Source: Paracoccus tegillarcae
Lineage (GTDB): Bacteria; Pseudomonadota; Alphaproteobacteria; Rhodobacterales; Rhodobacteraceae
Assembly: GCF_002847305.1 (NCBI RefSeq)
Contig: NZ_CP025409.1
Coordinates: 1 to 64,000, forward strand
DNA length: 64,000 nt
Reading direction: 5' to 3'
Shown piece after piece: positions 33,120 to 42,339 of this stretch. Under the pieces are notes generated by a model, which saw only the letters and a list, made by a program, of their open reading frames with translations, was not told where the DNA came from and made no database searches. The number at the start of each line of letters is the position of its first letter. The stretch's first letter is position 1. The position numbers and the translations under genes were made by a program.

Positions 33120-34990
33120 ATCACGGTGGGCTGGCAAAGGCGCTGATCGGCGAGATCGAGTTTCCGATCTGGCAGGGCGGGGCGGGTATGCTGGCCTTCC
33201 AGCAGGCCGAGGTCGCGCGCGAGTTCGACAGGTTCATGACCCCGAAGCCGAAATTTTCCGGGCGGGCGGCGGGCCTGTGGCGCGTCGCCCAGGGCTCGAA
33301 TGCGGTGGTGCTGAAGAAGATCCACAATGGCGGCACGCACACCGGAAAGCAGCTTGGCAACCAGCTGGATTACCTCTTCTCCAAGGCAGCGGCGGTGTTC
33401 GGCAACATGGCCGATCTGGACCCGCGCGCCCGGACGCTGAACGGCGATCAGCGCAAGGTGATCGTCGATCAGTGGTCTGACGAATGGACCGGCGATCCGA
33501 AGAACGGCCATACCACGCATCTGCTGGTTTCCTTCCCCTTCGATGTGAGCGGGGAGCGCGGCCGGCCAGTGGTCGAAGAATGGTGCATGGAGATGTTCCA
33601 GTCCGGTCTGCATTCGGATGGCGAGGAATGGGCCTATGTTGCGGCCCTGCACACCGATCGGGTCAACAGGCATGTCCATGTCGTCGTGAACAACCGGGGC
33701 CTGGAGAATGGCGACTGGTTCTATATGGCGAAGGACCACGCCTTTAATCTGGATTTCATGAAGGAACGGCTGGTCGAGATCGCCGCCGGGCAGGGCATGT
33801 TTCTGGACAAGAGCAGCCGCCTGGACCGGGGCGTCCTGACCTATGGGCCGTCACGGGCCGAGATCGAGCGGGCTGCGCGTGAAGGCCGTGAGCCCGTCGA
33901 GGCCCGCCGCCAGGGCAGGGCGCTCAGCGATGCCCTCGATCACATTCAGCGCAATATCGAGACGCTGCGCAGTCTCGCGGTCGTGGCCACGCTCATCAGC
34001 GACGAGCACCTGGCCCGGAAGATCGAGGCCGCAGCCGACCTGCTGGAACAGGGCGGCATTATCAATCACAGAAATCAGGAGATCGTCATGGACGCTGAAA
34101 CCATCCGCAATCGCGGCGATCTGGCCACTGCCTTCGGGAACTGGCTGGATGAAAGCGAGAAGGACATTTCGCGCCTGCCCGTGCAGGAGCAGCGCGAAAT
34201 GCGTGAGGAACTCTACGGTATTGCCTCGGAGATCGTGCGCGATCTGGGCGATGATCGCGGCGCGCAGCTGATGCACCATGCCCCGCGCACCCCGGTCTAT
34301 CAGGCGCAGATGGACGGAGATCGCATCACCATCGAGGACAAGCACAACGTCATCGGGCCGGATGGCTCAAAGGCAATGACGGCGCAGATCGGCGCGGCCG
34401 CAGAGAAGGCCGGTCTCGATCCGAGCGTGATCCAGTCCCGGATGGAGCTTGGTGCCGCGAATGCCTGGCAGGAGCGCGAATGGATCAAGGCCGATATTCT
34501 GGCCGTGGCCGACGCGAAGAAGATCGATCTGTCTTCCGAGGACGGGCGGGGCAGGGCGGCCGAGCTGGTCGACAGCTTCTATGCCGCGGCGGCGCGGACG
34601 ATTTCACGCGCAGTGCCGATCGAGCAGGAGGCCACAAATGACAAGCTCACCCGCACCCTGTCTGTAATGGCCGATGCTCACGCCCAGCATGGCAAGGTCG
34701 AGTTCCAGAATGATGAGCACGCTGCGCGCTTCGGGGCCGACTTCCGCGAACGCTATGGCGAGAATGCCATGGCGCGGATGGCGACCGGCGACACCAACGC
34801 CCTGGCCGTCGATTTTCCTGATGCGGGTCAGCGTCGGGCTATCGCGCGGGCTGTGGCAGCGGCGGGCGAAGCCCATCAGTCGGTCGGCATCACGCTCGCC
34901 CAGACCCGGCAGGTCAAAGAGAAAATGGCCGAGCAGGAGGCTGACGAGCATCACGTTTCGCGTCGCAAGGATCTCGGTCACGAGTTGTGA
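33116..34990 (+). CDS. virD2: VirD2-like conjugative relaxase
   Basis: 624 residues. The relaxase domain spans about 60-260: motif I KKIHNGG ... LDYLF with likely nucleophile Tyr86, GHTTHLLVSFPFD, and the metal motif HTDRVNRHVHVVVNNR (His179, His186, His188). These blocks match Agrobacterium VirD2. It nicks oriT, stays on the 5' end and pilots the strand through VirD4/VirB. The long C-terminal region (300-624) is acidic and helical, with no second enzymatic domain recognised; a transport signal is expected near the end. Confidence 0.92.
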   Translation: MNHGGLAKALIGEIEFPIWQGGAGMLAFQQAEVAREFDRFMTPKPKFSGRAAGLWRVAQGSNAVVLKKIHNGGTHTGKQLGNQLDYLFSKAAAVFGNMADLDPRARTLNGDQRKVIVDQWSDEWTGDPKNGHTTHLLVSFPFDVSGERGRPVVEEWCMEMFQSGLHSDGEEWAYVAALHTDRVNRHVHVVVNNRGLENGDWFYMAKDHAFNLDFMKERLVEIAAGQGMFLDKSSRLDRGVLTYGPSRAEIERAAREGREPVEARRQGRALSDALDHIQRNIETLRSLAVVATLISDEHLARKIEAAADLLEQGGIINHRNQEIVMDAETIRNRGDLATAFGNWLDESEKDISRLPVQEQREMREELYGIASEIVRDLGDDRGAQLMHHAPRTPVYQAQMDGDRITIEDKHNVIGPDGSKAMTAQIGAAAEKAGLDPSVIQSRMELGAANAWQEREWIKADILAVADAKKIDLSSEDGRGRAAELVDSFYAAAARTISRAVPIEQEATNDKLTRTLSVMADAHAQHGKVEFQNDEHAARFGADFRERYGENAMARMATGDTNALAVDFPDAGQRRAIARAVAAAGEAHQSVGITLAQTRQVKEKMAEQEADEHHVSRRKDLGHEL

Positions 34991-35021
34991 TCGCATCACC
35001 GATTGAACCGGGGGCCGCCAG

Positions 35022-35047
35022 GATATACATTATTGACGATGTGTATC
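35022..35047 (+). promoter_or_regulatory. Operator-like inverted repeat before AbrB/PIN pair
   Basis: GATATACAT (35022-35030) and ATGTGTATC (35039-35047) form a 9-bp inverted repeat with one mismatch, 22 bases before the antitoxin start and overlapping a likely -10 region. AbrB-type antitoxins usually repress through such sites. Confidence 0.55.
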
Positions 35048-35069
35048 ATTCAAGGCGGAGCCAAACACC

Positions 35070-35300
35070 ATGCAGATCGCGAAATGGGGTAATTCTTTGG
35101 CCGTCCGCCTGCCCGCGCGGATGGTCCAGGAACTCGGGCTGAAGGCGGGCGACGAGATCGAGATTACTGCGGCCGATGCCGGGCTTTTTGAGGTTCATCG
35201 ACGCCGTGACCCCGAAGAAATCCTGGCTCGCCTGCGCGAGTTTCGTGGATTGATGCCCAAGGGCTATCGGTTCGATCGGGACGAGGCGAATGCCAGGTAG
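35070..35300 (+). CDS. vapB: AbrB/SpoVT-type antitoxin (VapB)
   Basis: 76 residues. The swapped-hairpin AbrB domain is clear: MQIAKWGNSLAVRLPARMV then LGLKAGDEIEI. The acidic C-terminal part binds the PIN toxin, whose gene overlaps by 11 bases. Distinct in family from the Phd antitoxin at 24.4 kb, so the plasmid carries two unrelated PIN-based systems. Confidence 0.93.
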   Translation: MQIAKWGNSLAVRLPARMVQELGLKAGDEIEITAADAGLFEVHRRRDPEEILARLREFRGLMPKGYRFDRDEANAR

Positions 35301-35697
35301 GTTCTTCGACACGAACATCCTGCTTTACTTGCTTTCTGACGACCACACCAAGGCTGACATTGCCGAAGGGCTGCTGCGCGGCGGTGGAACCGTCAGCGTG
35401 CAGGTGCTGAACGAGATTGCGACTGTCACGCAGCGAAAATTCAGGATGAGTTGGGCGCAGACGGATGAGTTCCTGCTCATGATCCGTGAATTTGTGACCG
35501 TCGAGCCGTTGACCTATGAGACGCATGACCTTGGTATCGCCCTGGCGCGGAAACACGCGCTGTCTGTCTATGACGCCATGATCGTTGCAGCCGGGCTACT
35601 GGCTGGCTGTGACATCCTGCTGTCAGAGGACATGCAGGATGGATTCAGGGTGGCCGATAGGATCACGATCCGTAATCCATTCGCCGCGCAAATATGA
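35290..35697 (+). CDS. vapC: VapC-type PIN toxin
   Basis: 135 residues of the PIN ribonuclease family with Asp7 in FFDTNILLY, Glu in LNEIATV, Asp in VYDAMIVAA and Asp in LLSEDMQDG. Translated in overlap with its antitoxin. Role as for other VapC toxins: RNA cleavage after plasmid loss. Confidence 0.93.
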   Translation: MPGRFFDTNILLYLLSDDHTKADIAEGLLRGGGTVSVQVLNEIATVTQRKFRMSWAQTDEFLLMIREFVTVEPLTYETHDLGIALARKHALSVYDAMIVAAGLLAGCDILLSEDMQDGFRVADRITIRNPFAAQI

Positions 35698-35789
35698 TCC
35701 GCGCAGCTATCTATGATGGATCGCCATGTGATCACCCGTCCAGGTTAGGAGCAGGGTCGGCGTGTTTTCCCTCGCTGGACTATGAAAGT

Positions 35790-36060
35790 TTGGGCGGGAA
35801 GCCGACATGCGGCGGCGCGGCGTTGCGACTGCAGAAATTCGGCGATAACCGCCATTCGTTCTCAGCGCAGCGAAATTCGCACCATCGCAGGCCCATCGGG
35901 CGGACTGCCGACATGCGGCGATGCAGCGTCGCATCCGCGGCAATCTGGATAAGCCGACATTCAGGGACAGGGCGATAACTGGCGGGCGAGACCCGCAGGT
36001 CGGGCGGAAACCCGTCGTTCGCTGCGAATTCATGAAGGCGGATGCCGACGGGAGTAAGCT
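35790..36060. repeat. Degenerate short-repeat tract
   Basis: No gene supported between 35698 and 36280. The tract is made of variants of a motif such as GGGCGGACTGCCGACATGCGGC, broken up here as GAAGCCGACATGCGGC, GGACTGCCGACATGCGG, AAGCCGACATTC and AACCCGTCGTTCGCTGC. Open frames across it are Arg/Ser-rich and not protein-like. Similar degenerate words recur at 38780-38930. Confidence 0.55.
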
Positions 36061-36252
36061 GCCATTCGTGGTGGCGCCAATAGGAGTGCAGCAATTGATC
36101 GCCATTCAACTGGTGGTAGGCGAGGCGCTTTAGTGTGCAGCAGGGCAAGCACGCCGTGCTCCAAGGCAAGCGGTGATCGGATCGCCTCTTATAGACAAAA
36201 AACAAAAACTGTCTCTAAGCCACCACGTCCGGGCGCTCTTTCAAGCATGAAG

Positions 36253-36277
36253 AAGGCCGACCCCAGCGGTCGGCCTT
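36253..36277 (-). terminator. Intrinsic terminator (possibly bidirectional)
   Basis: Ten-base arms AAGGCCGACC and GGTCGGCCTT around five bases; TTCTTC follows on the minus strand, just after the 187-aa gene, and TTTTC on the plus strand. Confidence 0.8.
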
Positions 36278-36280
36278 TTC

Positions 36281-36844
36281 TTATGGACGCAGGAAGGCGT
36301 GCTCTTCCCTCGCCGACCGCGGCGATCGTTCAATTGTCGCGGGATCAATCTCGCACATCGTCAGCTGTGCATTCACCTTTCGTGCGGCCATTCCAGCCCG
36401 GAACCACTTCGACGCTGCAGCAATGTTCATCCGCGGGCGCCTCTGGCCTTTTTTCGGCTTCGAGGCCTCCATCATCGCCGCGACCATCTCATCGATGCGG
36501 TAGAGCCCACCATAGACCGGCAGTGGCATCTTGCGTTGCTGGAGGGCCTGACGCTTGACCTCCAGCTTCTCCGCCACGTCGGCCAAGCTGACCAGGTCAG
36601 GGCGAACCTCGCGCAGCACAGTGCCTTGCGGCAGCGCCTTGATCAGTGCCCGCGCAGCATCAAGGATCACGGCCTCTGCGTCGTCCCCTTCAACCTCCAG
36701 CTCCACGCCGAGCAGGCCAGCCTGGCCCGTGCCCACAAGGGCATCTTCAAAGCCAGCCTCGAAGACGGCGTCGGACAAGGCAAATGCGTCGTGCTCTCCT
36801 TCGGGGAGCGCGAAGACCAGTTCGAATTCGAATTCTTCAGCCAT
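36281..36844 (-). CDS. Hypothetical protein paired with a HicA-like protein, 187 aa
   Basis: Acidic N-terminal half (EEFEFELVFALPEGEHDAF) that looks like a small alpha/beta domain, then a helix-turn-helix-like stretch (LVSLADVAEKLEVKRQALQQ) and a basic C-terminus. Its start overlaps the end of the HicA-like gene by eight bases. The arrangement, small basic protein followed by larger DNA-binding partner, is that of toxin-antitoxin pairs, so it may be the antitoxin. A strong terminator follows. Confidence 0.65.
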   Translation of the reverse strand: MAEEFEFELVFALPEGEHDAFALSDAVFEAGFEDALVGTGQAGLLGVELEVEGDDAEAVILDAARALIKALPQGTVLREVRPDLVSLADVAEKLEVKRQALQQRKMPLPVYGGLYRIDEMVAAMMEASKPKKGQRRPRMNIAAASKWFRAGMAARKVNAQLTMCEIDPATIERSPRSAREEHAFLRP

Positions 36845-37106
36845 CGGCTTTTCCTTCGTCTTTTTTATCAAGCATCACGCAGGACAGGGCTTTCTGCCGA
36901 ACCTTCTTCGCGTGCTGCTGCGGGTTCTTGGGTGTGGACCACACCGACATGTTGCAGAACGTGCCGCAGCGGCATTCCTTATCGTTGGCAGGACAGCGAA
37001 GAATTCCCCATACGTGCCCCTTGCCTTCAATCAGAGCCCATCCGAGAGCTTCCAGCTCTTGGACGACAGCCTCGATTTCCTTCGACGTGTGCTTCTTCCT
37101 TGGCAC
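36837..37106 (-). CDS. HicA-like small protein, 89 aa
   Basis: Resembles the double-strand-RNA-binding-like fold of HicA: helix KEIEAVVQELEALGW, strand pair with the key His in EGKGHVWGILRCP, and helix NPQQHAKKVRQKAL. Unlike ordinary HicA it has a Cys-rich insert (CPANDKECRCGTFC) that could bind zinc. If active it would be an mRNA-targeting toxin. This is an inference from pattern, not an established match. Confidence 0.6.
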   Translation of the reverse strand: MPRKKHTSKEIEAVVQELEALGWALIEGKGHVWGILRCPANDKECRCGTFCNMSVWSTPKNPQQHAKKVRQKALSCVMLDKKDEGKADG

Positions 37107-37611
37107 TGAAGATACTCCATCCCATTAAATTGTCAATCGACAAGTTATTAGAGCACCAAAAACATCTCACCAGATCGTAGCCAGGCTCAAGAACGTCGCA
37201 CAGCGGGTTCACGGGCAGGCCATTGGCGCGCTCATCGATCTCGCTAAGGGATACTGGACGGAAGTCCCAGACATCAACGCCCATCGGACCGTTCAAAATG
37301 CTGCAGCCTGAATGAATGACCGGTTCAGTTAAGCTGCTCTGCAGCGTTGCACCTGCGGACGAATGTCCGGAGAGGGCCGGGCGTGCCATGTCGCTCTGCC
37401 AGGATGGTCACACGGCCTGCCGCACCGCCGCATGACCGCATCGAGCCCTTGTTGATCGATGCTGCGGCGCTTGCGAACGGCGGGTTCGACGGATACTGCT
37501 GCATGGGGTTCAAATCAGATCTAGACCTGCACCTGCTGACGTTTCAAATGCTACGACTAGCCAATGTGAAACGGCGCGACCGTTTCACTCGGCCATCCCA
37601 GAGAAGTGCAG
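37107..37611. other. Gene-free stretch with inverted repeat
   Basis: About 500 bases. AT-rich DNA at 37107-37180 likely holds the promoter of the HicA-like pair. A 9-bp perfect inverted repeat GTGAAACGG/CCGTTTCAC with a 5-base loop is at 37566-37588, just past the stop of the next minus-strand gene. Open frames here are not protein-like and were left out. Confidence 0.45.
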
Positions 37612-38730
37612 TCATTGCGACGCGCGTCGGATCGCATCCGGCAGCTCCATTAGCTTCGCGACCATCTTGCCCTCAAGCGGTATGAACCCCCGCATCATGT
37701 CAAACATCCGTCCATCAACGCGGATGAGGTCCACGTCCGGATGGTAGGCGAGGTGACACAGGTCCACCGCCTCTGACGGCAATGGATCGCGCTCCATACG
37801 GAACAGAGCTTCACAATAGGCGCGGATGTAATCGAACCGGGGACCGCTCGCATGAGACCATGACGAGCGGGGCACGCGCTTGGCCTCGCGCTCGAACGCG
37901 GCATGCTCACCCCGAGCACGTCCCGCCTCATCGGAGGTCTCGCCGTAGGTCCGCACAGCCTGGGTGACGGCGGCCTCATGGACGAGTCGTATTCCTTCGT
38001 CCCGCGCACGCTTGAGGCGGATGCTGGCCACGAGTGCGTTGAGCTTCGCGCGGGGCTCCGCGAGGTTCTCGTCCAAGATCCGGCGCAACGGGTTCTCGCC
38101 GCGCCGGACGGACGCGACTGCGGTGCAGTAGTGCCGTGGGTCGGTGAAGAAGCGCATGAGCTTCGAATGGAACGCCCGTCGCCCACGTGGTGGATCGCGA
38201 ACAAGGGCGCAGAATTCCGACTTTGTCATGCCGATCATCGCTAGCTCGGGCGGCAGGTCGAACACCGTGTTCGCCATGAGGCGGGCGAGCGTATTCGGAT
38301 TCGCAATCATCCGCCGCTGCTGACGAGAAAGCGGCGCCCGATCCTGAAGTGCGTCTCCAACCATACGCTTGATGGATTTGGCGTCGATTAGCGCCTTTAT
38401 GCGCTCCAAGCTTGATGCAGGTGCCCACATCCCATCGTTTGGGAACACAGCTCCGTTTATAATGTCGCCCACATGGGGGAACGCGGCGCCGCCTGTAAGC
38501 GCATGGATCACCTCGCCGCAATGGCGCTGGTAGTTTTCGAAGCCCTCGCTGTCGGGATTTAGCACCTCGACGACGTGGAAGAGAGATACCCCGAACTCGG
38601 CCACGCCATTAAGCCGGAGGCTAACGAGCTCTTCGAAGAGCGCCGCCTTACGCTCGGAAAGGGGCCGCGCCGAGAGAGAGATGAAGTCCTGGGAATCGAG
38701 ATAGACTCGTATCGGTTCGCGCTCTGTCAT
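37612..38730 (-). CDS. PIN-like domain protein, 372 aa
   Basis: Not a known named family. The N-terminus (RVYLDSQDFISLSA) and later FHVVEVLNP, then DLCHLAYHPDVDLIRVDGRM near the C-terminus, place acidic residues as in PIN-like nucleases, with a long helical insert of about 220 residues between. Start at 38730 lacks a strong ribosome site; an in-frame extension to 38778 looks less like protein. Stand-alone gene between accessory modules and the transfer genes; a defence or RNA-targeting role is possible. Confidence 0.62.
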   Translation of the reverse strand: MTEREPIRVYLDSQDFISLSARPLSERKAALFEELVSLRLNGVAEFGVSLFHVVEVLNPDSEGFENYQRHCGEVIHALTGGAAFPHVGDIINGAVFPNDGMWAPASSLERIKALIDAKSIKRMVGDALQDRAPLSRQQRRMIANPNTLARLMANTVFDLPPELAMIGMTKSEFCALVRDPPRGRRAFHSKLMRFFTDPRHYCTAVASVRRGENPLRRILDENLAEPRAKLNALVASIRLKRARDEGIRLVHEAAVTQAVRTYGETSDEAGRARGEHAAFEREAKRVPRSSWSHASGPRFDYIRAYCEALFRMERDPLPSEAVDLCHLAYHPDVDLIRVDGRMFDMMRGFIPLEGKMVAKLMELPDAIRRASQ

Positions 38731-38919
38731 ACGGTGGTCCCATTCGGCGATAGTGTAATGAAGCAGACCTTCGCGCAAGTCGCAGCGAAAGTCCGTTCTG
38801 TCCCGCAGTGCGGACCTCAGACACTAAAGAAATCGAGCACCCGCAGCGAATGGCCGGTCTGGAGAAGCTGCAACGCGGCGCTCGGCGTCGGGATGAAGGT
38901 CCGCTTTGGGCCGGGACCG

Positions 38920-40842
38920 TCATTCTATGGGAACCTTCGCCTTCATCTTCTTCCTGAAATCCGACGCTTTCCTGATGGCCTCCTTATCGGATGGCCGCAG
39001 GGATTCCTGTGCCTCGGCATCCGTCATGGCGGGTCGCGCAGCCTCGACCTCGGCGATTATCGCCTTAGCGGTGATCCCTAGCGGCGGCGCATAGGCAAGC
39101 GGCTGGAACTGCGCCACCTGGTCTTGCAGCTTCTCGATTTCGTCACGCATTGATCTGATCTGATGCCGCTCGTCAGGATAGGGCAGCGGTCCGGACTGAG
39201 CAGCCATGATCTTCGAGAAATAGGGGTCCTCGTAATAGACGATGCGGTCCGCCAGGATCGGGTTCTGCCGTTCGGGGATCAGGATGACCTTCGAGGCGTC
39301 GAATTTCTTGACCTCATCCGGGCTCATCAGTGGTCGCTCTTCGTTCCGGCGCGACACAGACCGCCGCCGGAAGCCGCGACCGTCAGAGGACAGGCTGTCG
39401 CTGACGGAAAGTCGGGTGGTCTTTCCTAGGGCCTCGGACACCTCGGCTGCGGTCTTTTTCTCGTTCGGGCTGATGAAGAGCTTCATCCCGGCTGCGGATT
39501 CGACCGACAGACGATCGTTCTCGCCATAGATATTGTCGAGACCGGGGATGGACTGCGTGATGATCGACACACGCCCGCCGTGCCCTGCCAGCTGCTTCAG
39601 CGACTGCACGACGATGGGCATCTTGCCCAGCTGGTCGAATTCGTCGAGAATGATCTGCACCGGCCATGGCTCGGTCTTGTGGTTCGGCAGGGACGACCGC
39701 AAGGTGGCGATCAATTCACCGAACAGCAGCCGCATCAGCGGCGCGAGGGTCACAATATCGTCGCTGTTGACGACGATATAGATCGTCTGCGGCTTCATTC
39801 GGATATTCTGCCAGCTGAAGTCATTGCCGCTGGTGACGCGATCGACCTTCGGATTCACCCAGAGGCCGAGGCCAGCCCCTTTAAGGACCGAGACATAGGA
39901 GGACAGCGTGCGGTCAGCATAGCCGCTGAAATCCATGAAGATGTCCTTGGTCTGCTGGTGACGGGCCTCGGCCGCGCGGGATTTGTATTCCTCGGACTTG
40001 TCGGCACCGCCGAAGAGGACGCGCGTGATTTCCCCGATGGTCGGCTTTCCGCGCTCGATGGCGAGCATCCCCCCGGCGACGAACAGCTCCCGTGCCCCGA
40101 CGATGAAATCCGCCGCCCCGCCCTTTTCGCTGGTGGTCAGGAAATAGGTCGACAGCTTGCTCAGCTCGGTGAACTGCTGATCAGTATTCTTCAGGGCGGC
40201 GATACGTTCCAGCGGGTTGTAGCGATGCGAGGGGTAATCGAAGTCGAAGGGCGCGAAATAGAAGATTTCGTCGCCCTGCGCCTTACGGTGCCGGGATGTG
40301 GCCTCAAAAATTTCACCCTTCACATCGAGGATGACGCAGCTGCCGGGGAAGAGCAGCGTGTTCGGAATGACATAGCCGACACCCTTGCCCGCCCGCGTCG
40401 GCGCCACGACCAGGCAATGCGGAAATTTGTCCCAGTTCGAGGCAATGAACCGGAACCGGCCCGAGAAACGACCAAGGATGCCGTGTGTGCCGAGCCGCGC
40501 AAAGACCAGACCGCCGCCGATCTTTTGCAGGAGACCGTTCTTCCTGATCTCGGTCGGTGACTGGAAATGCGCCTTGCCGTATTGGGTCAGTTTCTGGGTG
40601 ATGGACAGCGCCAGCGTGAAGAGCACGGTCGCGATCAGGGCTACCCCGGCGATCTGATACCCGCCGAACCAGGGTTGCGTCATGCTGCGCGACAAGCCCG
40701 GAAACTGCTTCACGAGAATGAACATGTCGGCAGAGGCGGCATTGGCACCGAGTTGATGCTGGACCCACATGCCCCCAAGCATCAGGCCTATGATGACACC
40801 GCTGATGATGCCAAAGGACAGGGCGATCAATGTCCGGTTCAT
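38920..40842 (-). CDS. virD4: VirD4 type IV coupling protein
   Basis: 640-residue inner-membrane ATPase that feeds the relaxase-DNA complex to the VirB channel. Two N-terminal membrane segments (about 5-27 and 63-82), Walker A APTRAGKG near 147-154 and Walker B IILDEFDQLG are clear, plus the ITQSIPGLDNIYGEND block of TraG/VirD4 proteins. Last gene of the minus-strand transfer operon, 11 bp after a small gene. Confidence 0.95.
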   Translation of the reverse strand: MNRTLIALSFGIISGVIIGLMLGGMWVQHQLGANAASADMFILVKQFPGLSRSMTQPWFGGYQIAGVALIATVLFTLALSITQKLTQYGKAHFQSPTEIRKNGLLQKIGGGLVFARLGTHGILGRFSGRFRFIASNWDKFPHCLVVAPTRAGKGVGYVIPNTLLFPGSCVILDVKGEIFEATSRHRKAQGDEIFYFAPFDFDYPSHRYNPLERIAALKNTDQQFTELSKLSTYFLTTSEKGGAADFIVGARELFVAGGMLAIERGKPTIGEITRVLFGGADKSEEYKSRAAEARHQQTKDIFMDFSGYADRTLSSYVSVLKGAGLGLWVNPKVDRVTSGNDFSWQNIRMKPQTIYIVVNSDDIVTLAPLMRLLFGELIATLRSSLPNHKTEPWPVQIILDEFDQLGKMPIVVQSLKQLAGHGGRVSIITQSIPGLDNIYGENDRLSVESAAGMKLFISPNEKKTAAEVSEALGKTTRLSVSDSLSSDGRGFRRRSVSRRNEERPLMSPDEVKKFDASKVILIPERQNPILADRIVYYEDPYFSKIMAAQSGPLPYPDERHQIRSMRDEIEKLQDQVAQFQPLAYAPPLGITAKAIIAEVEAARPAMTDAEAQESLRPSDKEAIRKASDFRKKMKAKVPIE

Positions 40843-40853
40843 AGGCCTGCCTC

Positions 40854-41267
40854 CTATAGATCCATGTTCAGTTCGCGCTTCCCCGGAGCGGCGCTGTGCT
40901 GATGGTCCTCGGCAGCATCGGCAAGAATCCGACCATATGCGGCCTCGACGGCCCCGCGATCCCGTACCGCGAGTTGTGAAAGATTCTTGCGGATGAAGGC
41001 CATGTTCTCAGCGGTGCTCTCAACCAGCTTCATCATCATCGACGCATTGTCAGACTCGATGTCCCTCAGGCGCTCATTGCCACCGTCCCGTGTCGCGAGT
41101 TTTGCCGGTCGAAGAGCGTCTTCGCCGGATGCAAAAGATTCGCCGGCAGGGTCCGCGTAAGGGCGACCATGAATGTAGATGACGGATTGACCCGCCTTTT
41201 CTGCCGCGCGCCCCTCGGCCAATGCCTCCCGCTGCCGCTCAGCCAGGCTTTCGATATCCTTGTCCAT
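40854..41267 (-). CDS. Hypothetical transfer-operon protein, 137 aa
   Basis: Soluble, charged, helical protein starting MDKDIESLAERQREALAEG after a good AAGGAG. Nothing recognised beyond a likely coiled coil at 70-115. Sits between virB11 and virD4 with short gaps on the virD4 side, so it is probably a local transfer accessory. Confidence 0.7.
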   Translation of the reverse strand: MDKDIESLAERQREALAEGRAAEKAGQSVIYIHGRPYADPAGESFASGEDALRPAKLATRDGGNERLRDIESDNASMMMKLVESTAENMAFIRKNLSQLAVRDRGAVEAAYGRILADAAEDHQHSAAPGKRELNMDL

Positions 41268-41334
41268 CTCTAACTCCTTAAAATCTGGTTGCGTCACACA
41301 TGGCGAAACCTGCACGTGGCCGTAGGGGAACAGG

Positions 41335-42339
41335 TCAAAGCAGATCGTCATCCAGTGCAGGGAAATAGACTTCCATGATGCCGCGCGCCTCGCCTTCACG
41401 GCCGGTCTGGATCACCGCATCGATCGAGCCACGCAGATAGCGCAGGATCTCGCCATAGTTCAGCTGCGTCCCGGTGTTCATGACCAGGAGCGCCATCTTG
41501 TCCATGGCCTTGCGGCCACTGGCCGCGTGCAGCGTCGTGAAACTGCCCTCATGGCCGGTATTGATCGCGCCGAGGAAGGTTGCGGCTTCCCCGCCGCGCA
41601 CTTCGCCCAGGATGATCCTGTCCGGTCGCAGACGAAGCGTGGCCTGAAGAAGCTTGTCGGCCGAGCGCGGCGAGGTGTCGTCGCGCGATGCGATCAGGCT
41701 GACATGGTTTGGCTGGTGCGGCAGGGCCTCAGCCGAATCCTCAATCAGCACCAACCGCTCTTCATCGGGGATCATCCACATCAACCGGCGTGCCAATTCG
41801 GTCTTGCCGGCCGAGGTCGGTCCGGACACGATCATGTTCAGCTTCATATCGACGCAAGCCGTCAGCACCGCATCTGCATCACCACCGACACCAAGATCGG
41901 CCGCGAGGCTGTGAATCTTCTCGATCTTCGACAGCCGGTCGGTTTCCAGCGAAATGCCCTGCTGGCGCAGGAAGCCGAACTTCTTCGGTTCCTCCGATGC
42001 CAACCTTTGCCGGAAAACCCTGAAAGAGAGGATGGTTCCACCGAATGCCGCCGGCGCAATGATCGCCTGCACCCGCAGCGTCGCACCGCCATAGGGCACC
42101 GTGGTGGAAATCATCGGCGACAAAGCCGTCAGCGGCTGCTCGGCAGATCGTGCTATCTGCCCGGCCAGATCGGTCACTTCCGATGGGTTCAGGCTGATCC
42201 CGTCGAAGCGGCTCATATGAGCCGATCCGGCCTTTTCAACCCAGAGACCGGCATCGCCATTGATCGCCAGTTCGATCGTCAGAGGGTCGCCCAGGATCAT
42301 ATCGAGGCGCTTCAGGTAATGATCGAGATAGCCAGCCAT
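41335..42339 (-). CDS. virB11: VirB11 traffic ATPase
   Basis: 334 residues. Hexameric cytoplasmic ATPase of the type IV secretion system. Walker A SGPTSAGKTEL, Asp box RLVLIEDSAEAL, Walker B-type RPDRIILGEVRGGEA and the His box TGHEGSFTTLHA are all present. Overlaps virB10 by one base. Confidence 0.96.
   Translation of the reverse strand: MAGYLDHYLKRLDMILGDPLTIELAINGDAGLWVEKAGSAHMSRFDGISLNPSEVTDLAGQIARSAEQPLTALSPMISTTVPYGGATLRVQAIIAPAAFGGTILSFRVFRQRLASEEPKKFGFLRQQGISLETDRLSKIEKIHSLAADLGVGGDADAVLTACVDMKLNMIVSGPTSAGKTELARRLMWMIPDEERLVLIEDSAEALPHQPNHVSLIASRDDTSPRSADKLLQATLRLRPDRIILGEVRGGEAATFLGAINTGHEGSFTTLHAASGRKAMDKMALLVMNTGTQLNYGEILRYLRGSIDAVIQTGREGEARGIMEVYFPALDDDLL

Noticed and set aside
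35707..36205. Minus-strand frames of 132 and 141 codons
   Set aside because: They translate the degenerate repeat tract and give repetitive Arg/Pro/Ser sequence.
37027..37389. Minus-strand 120-codon frame
   Set aside because: Partly overlaps the HicA-like gene in another frame; no ribosome site and no recognisable pattern.
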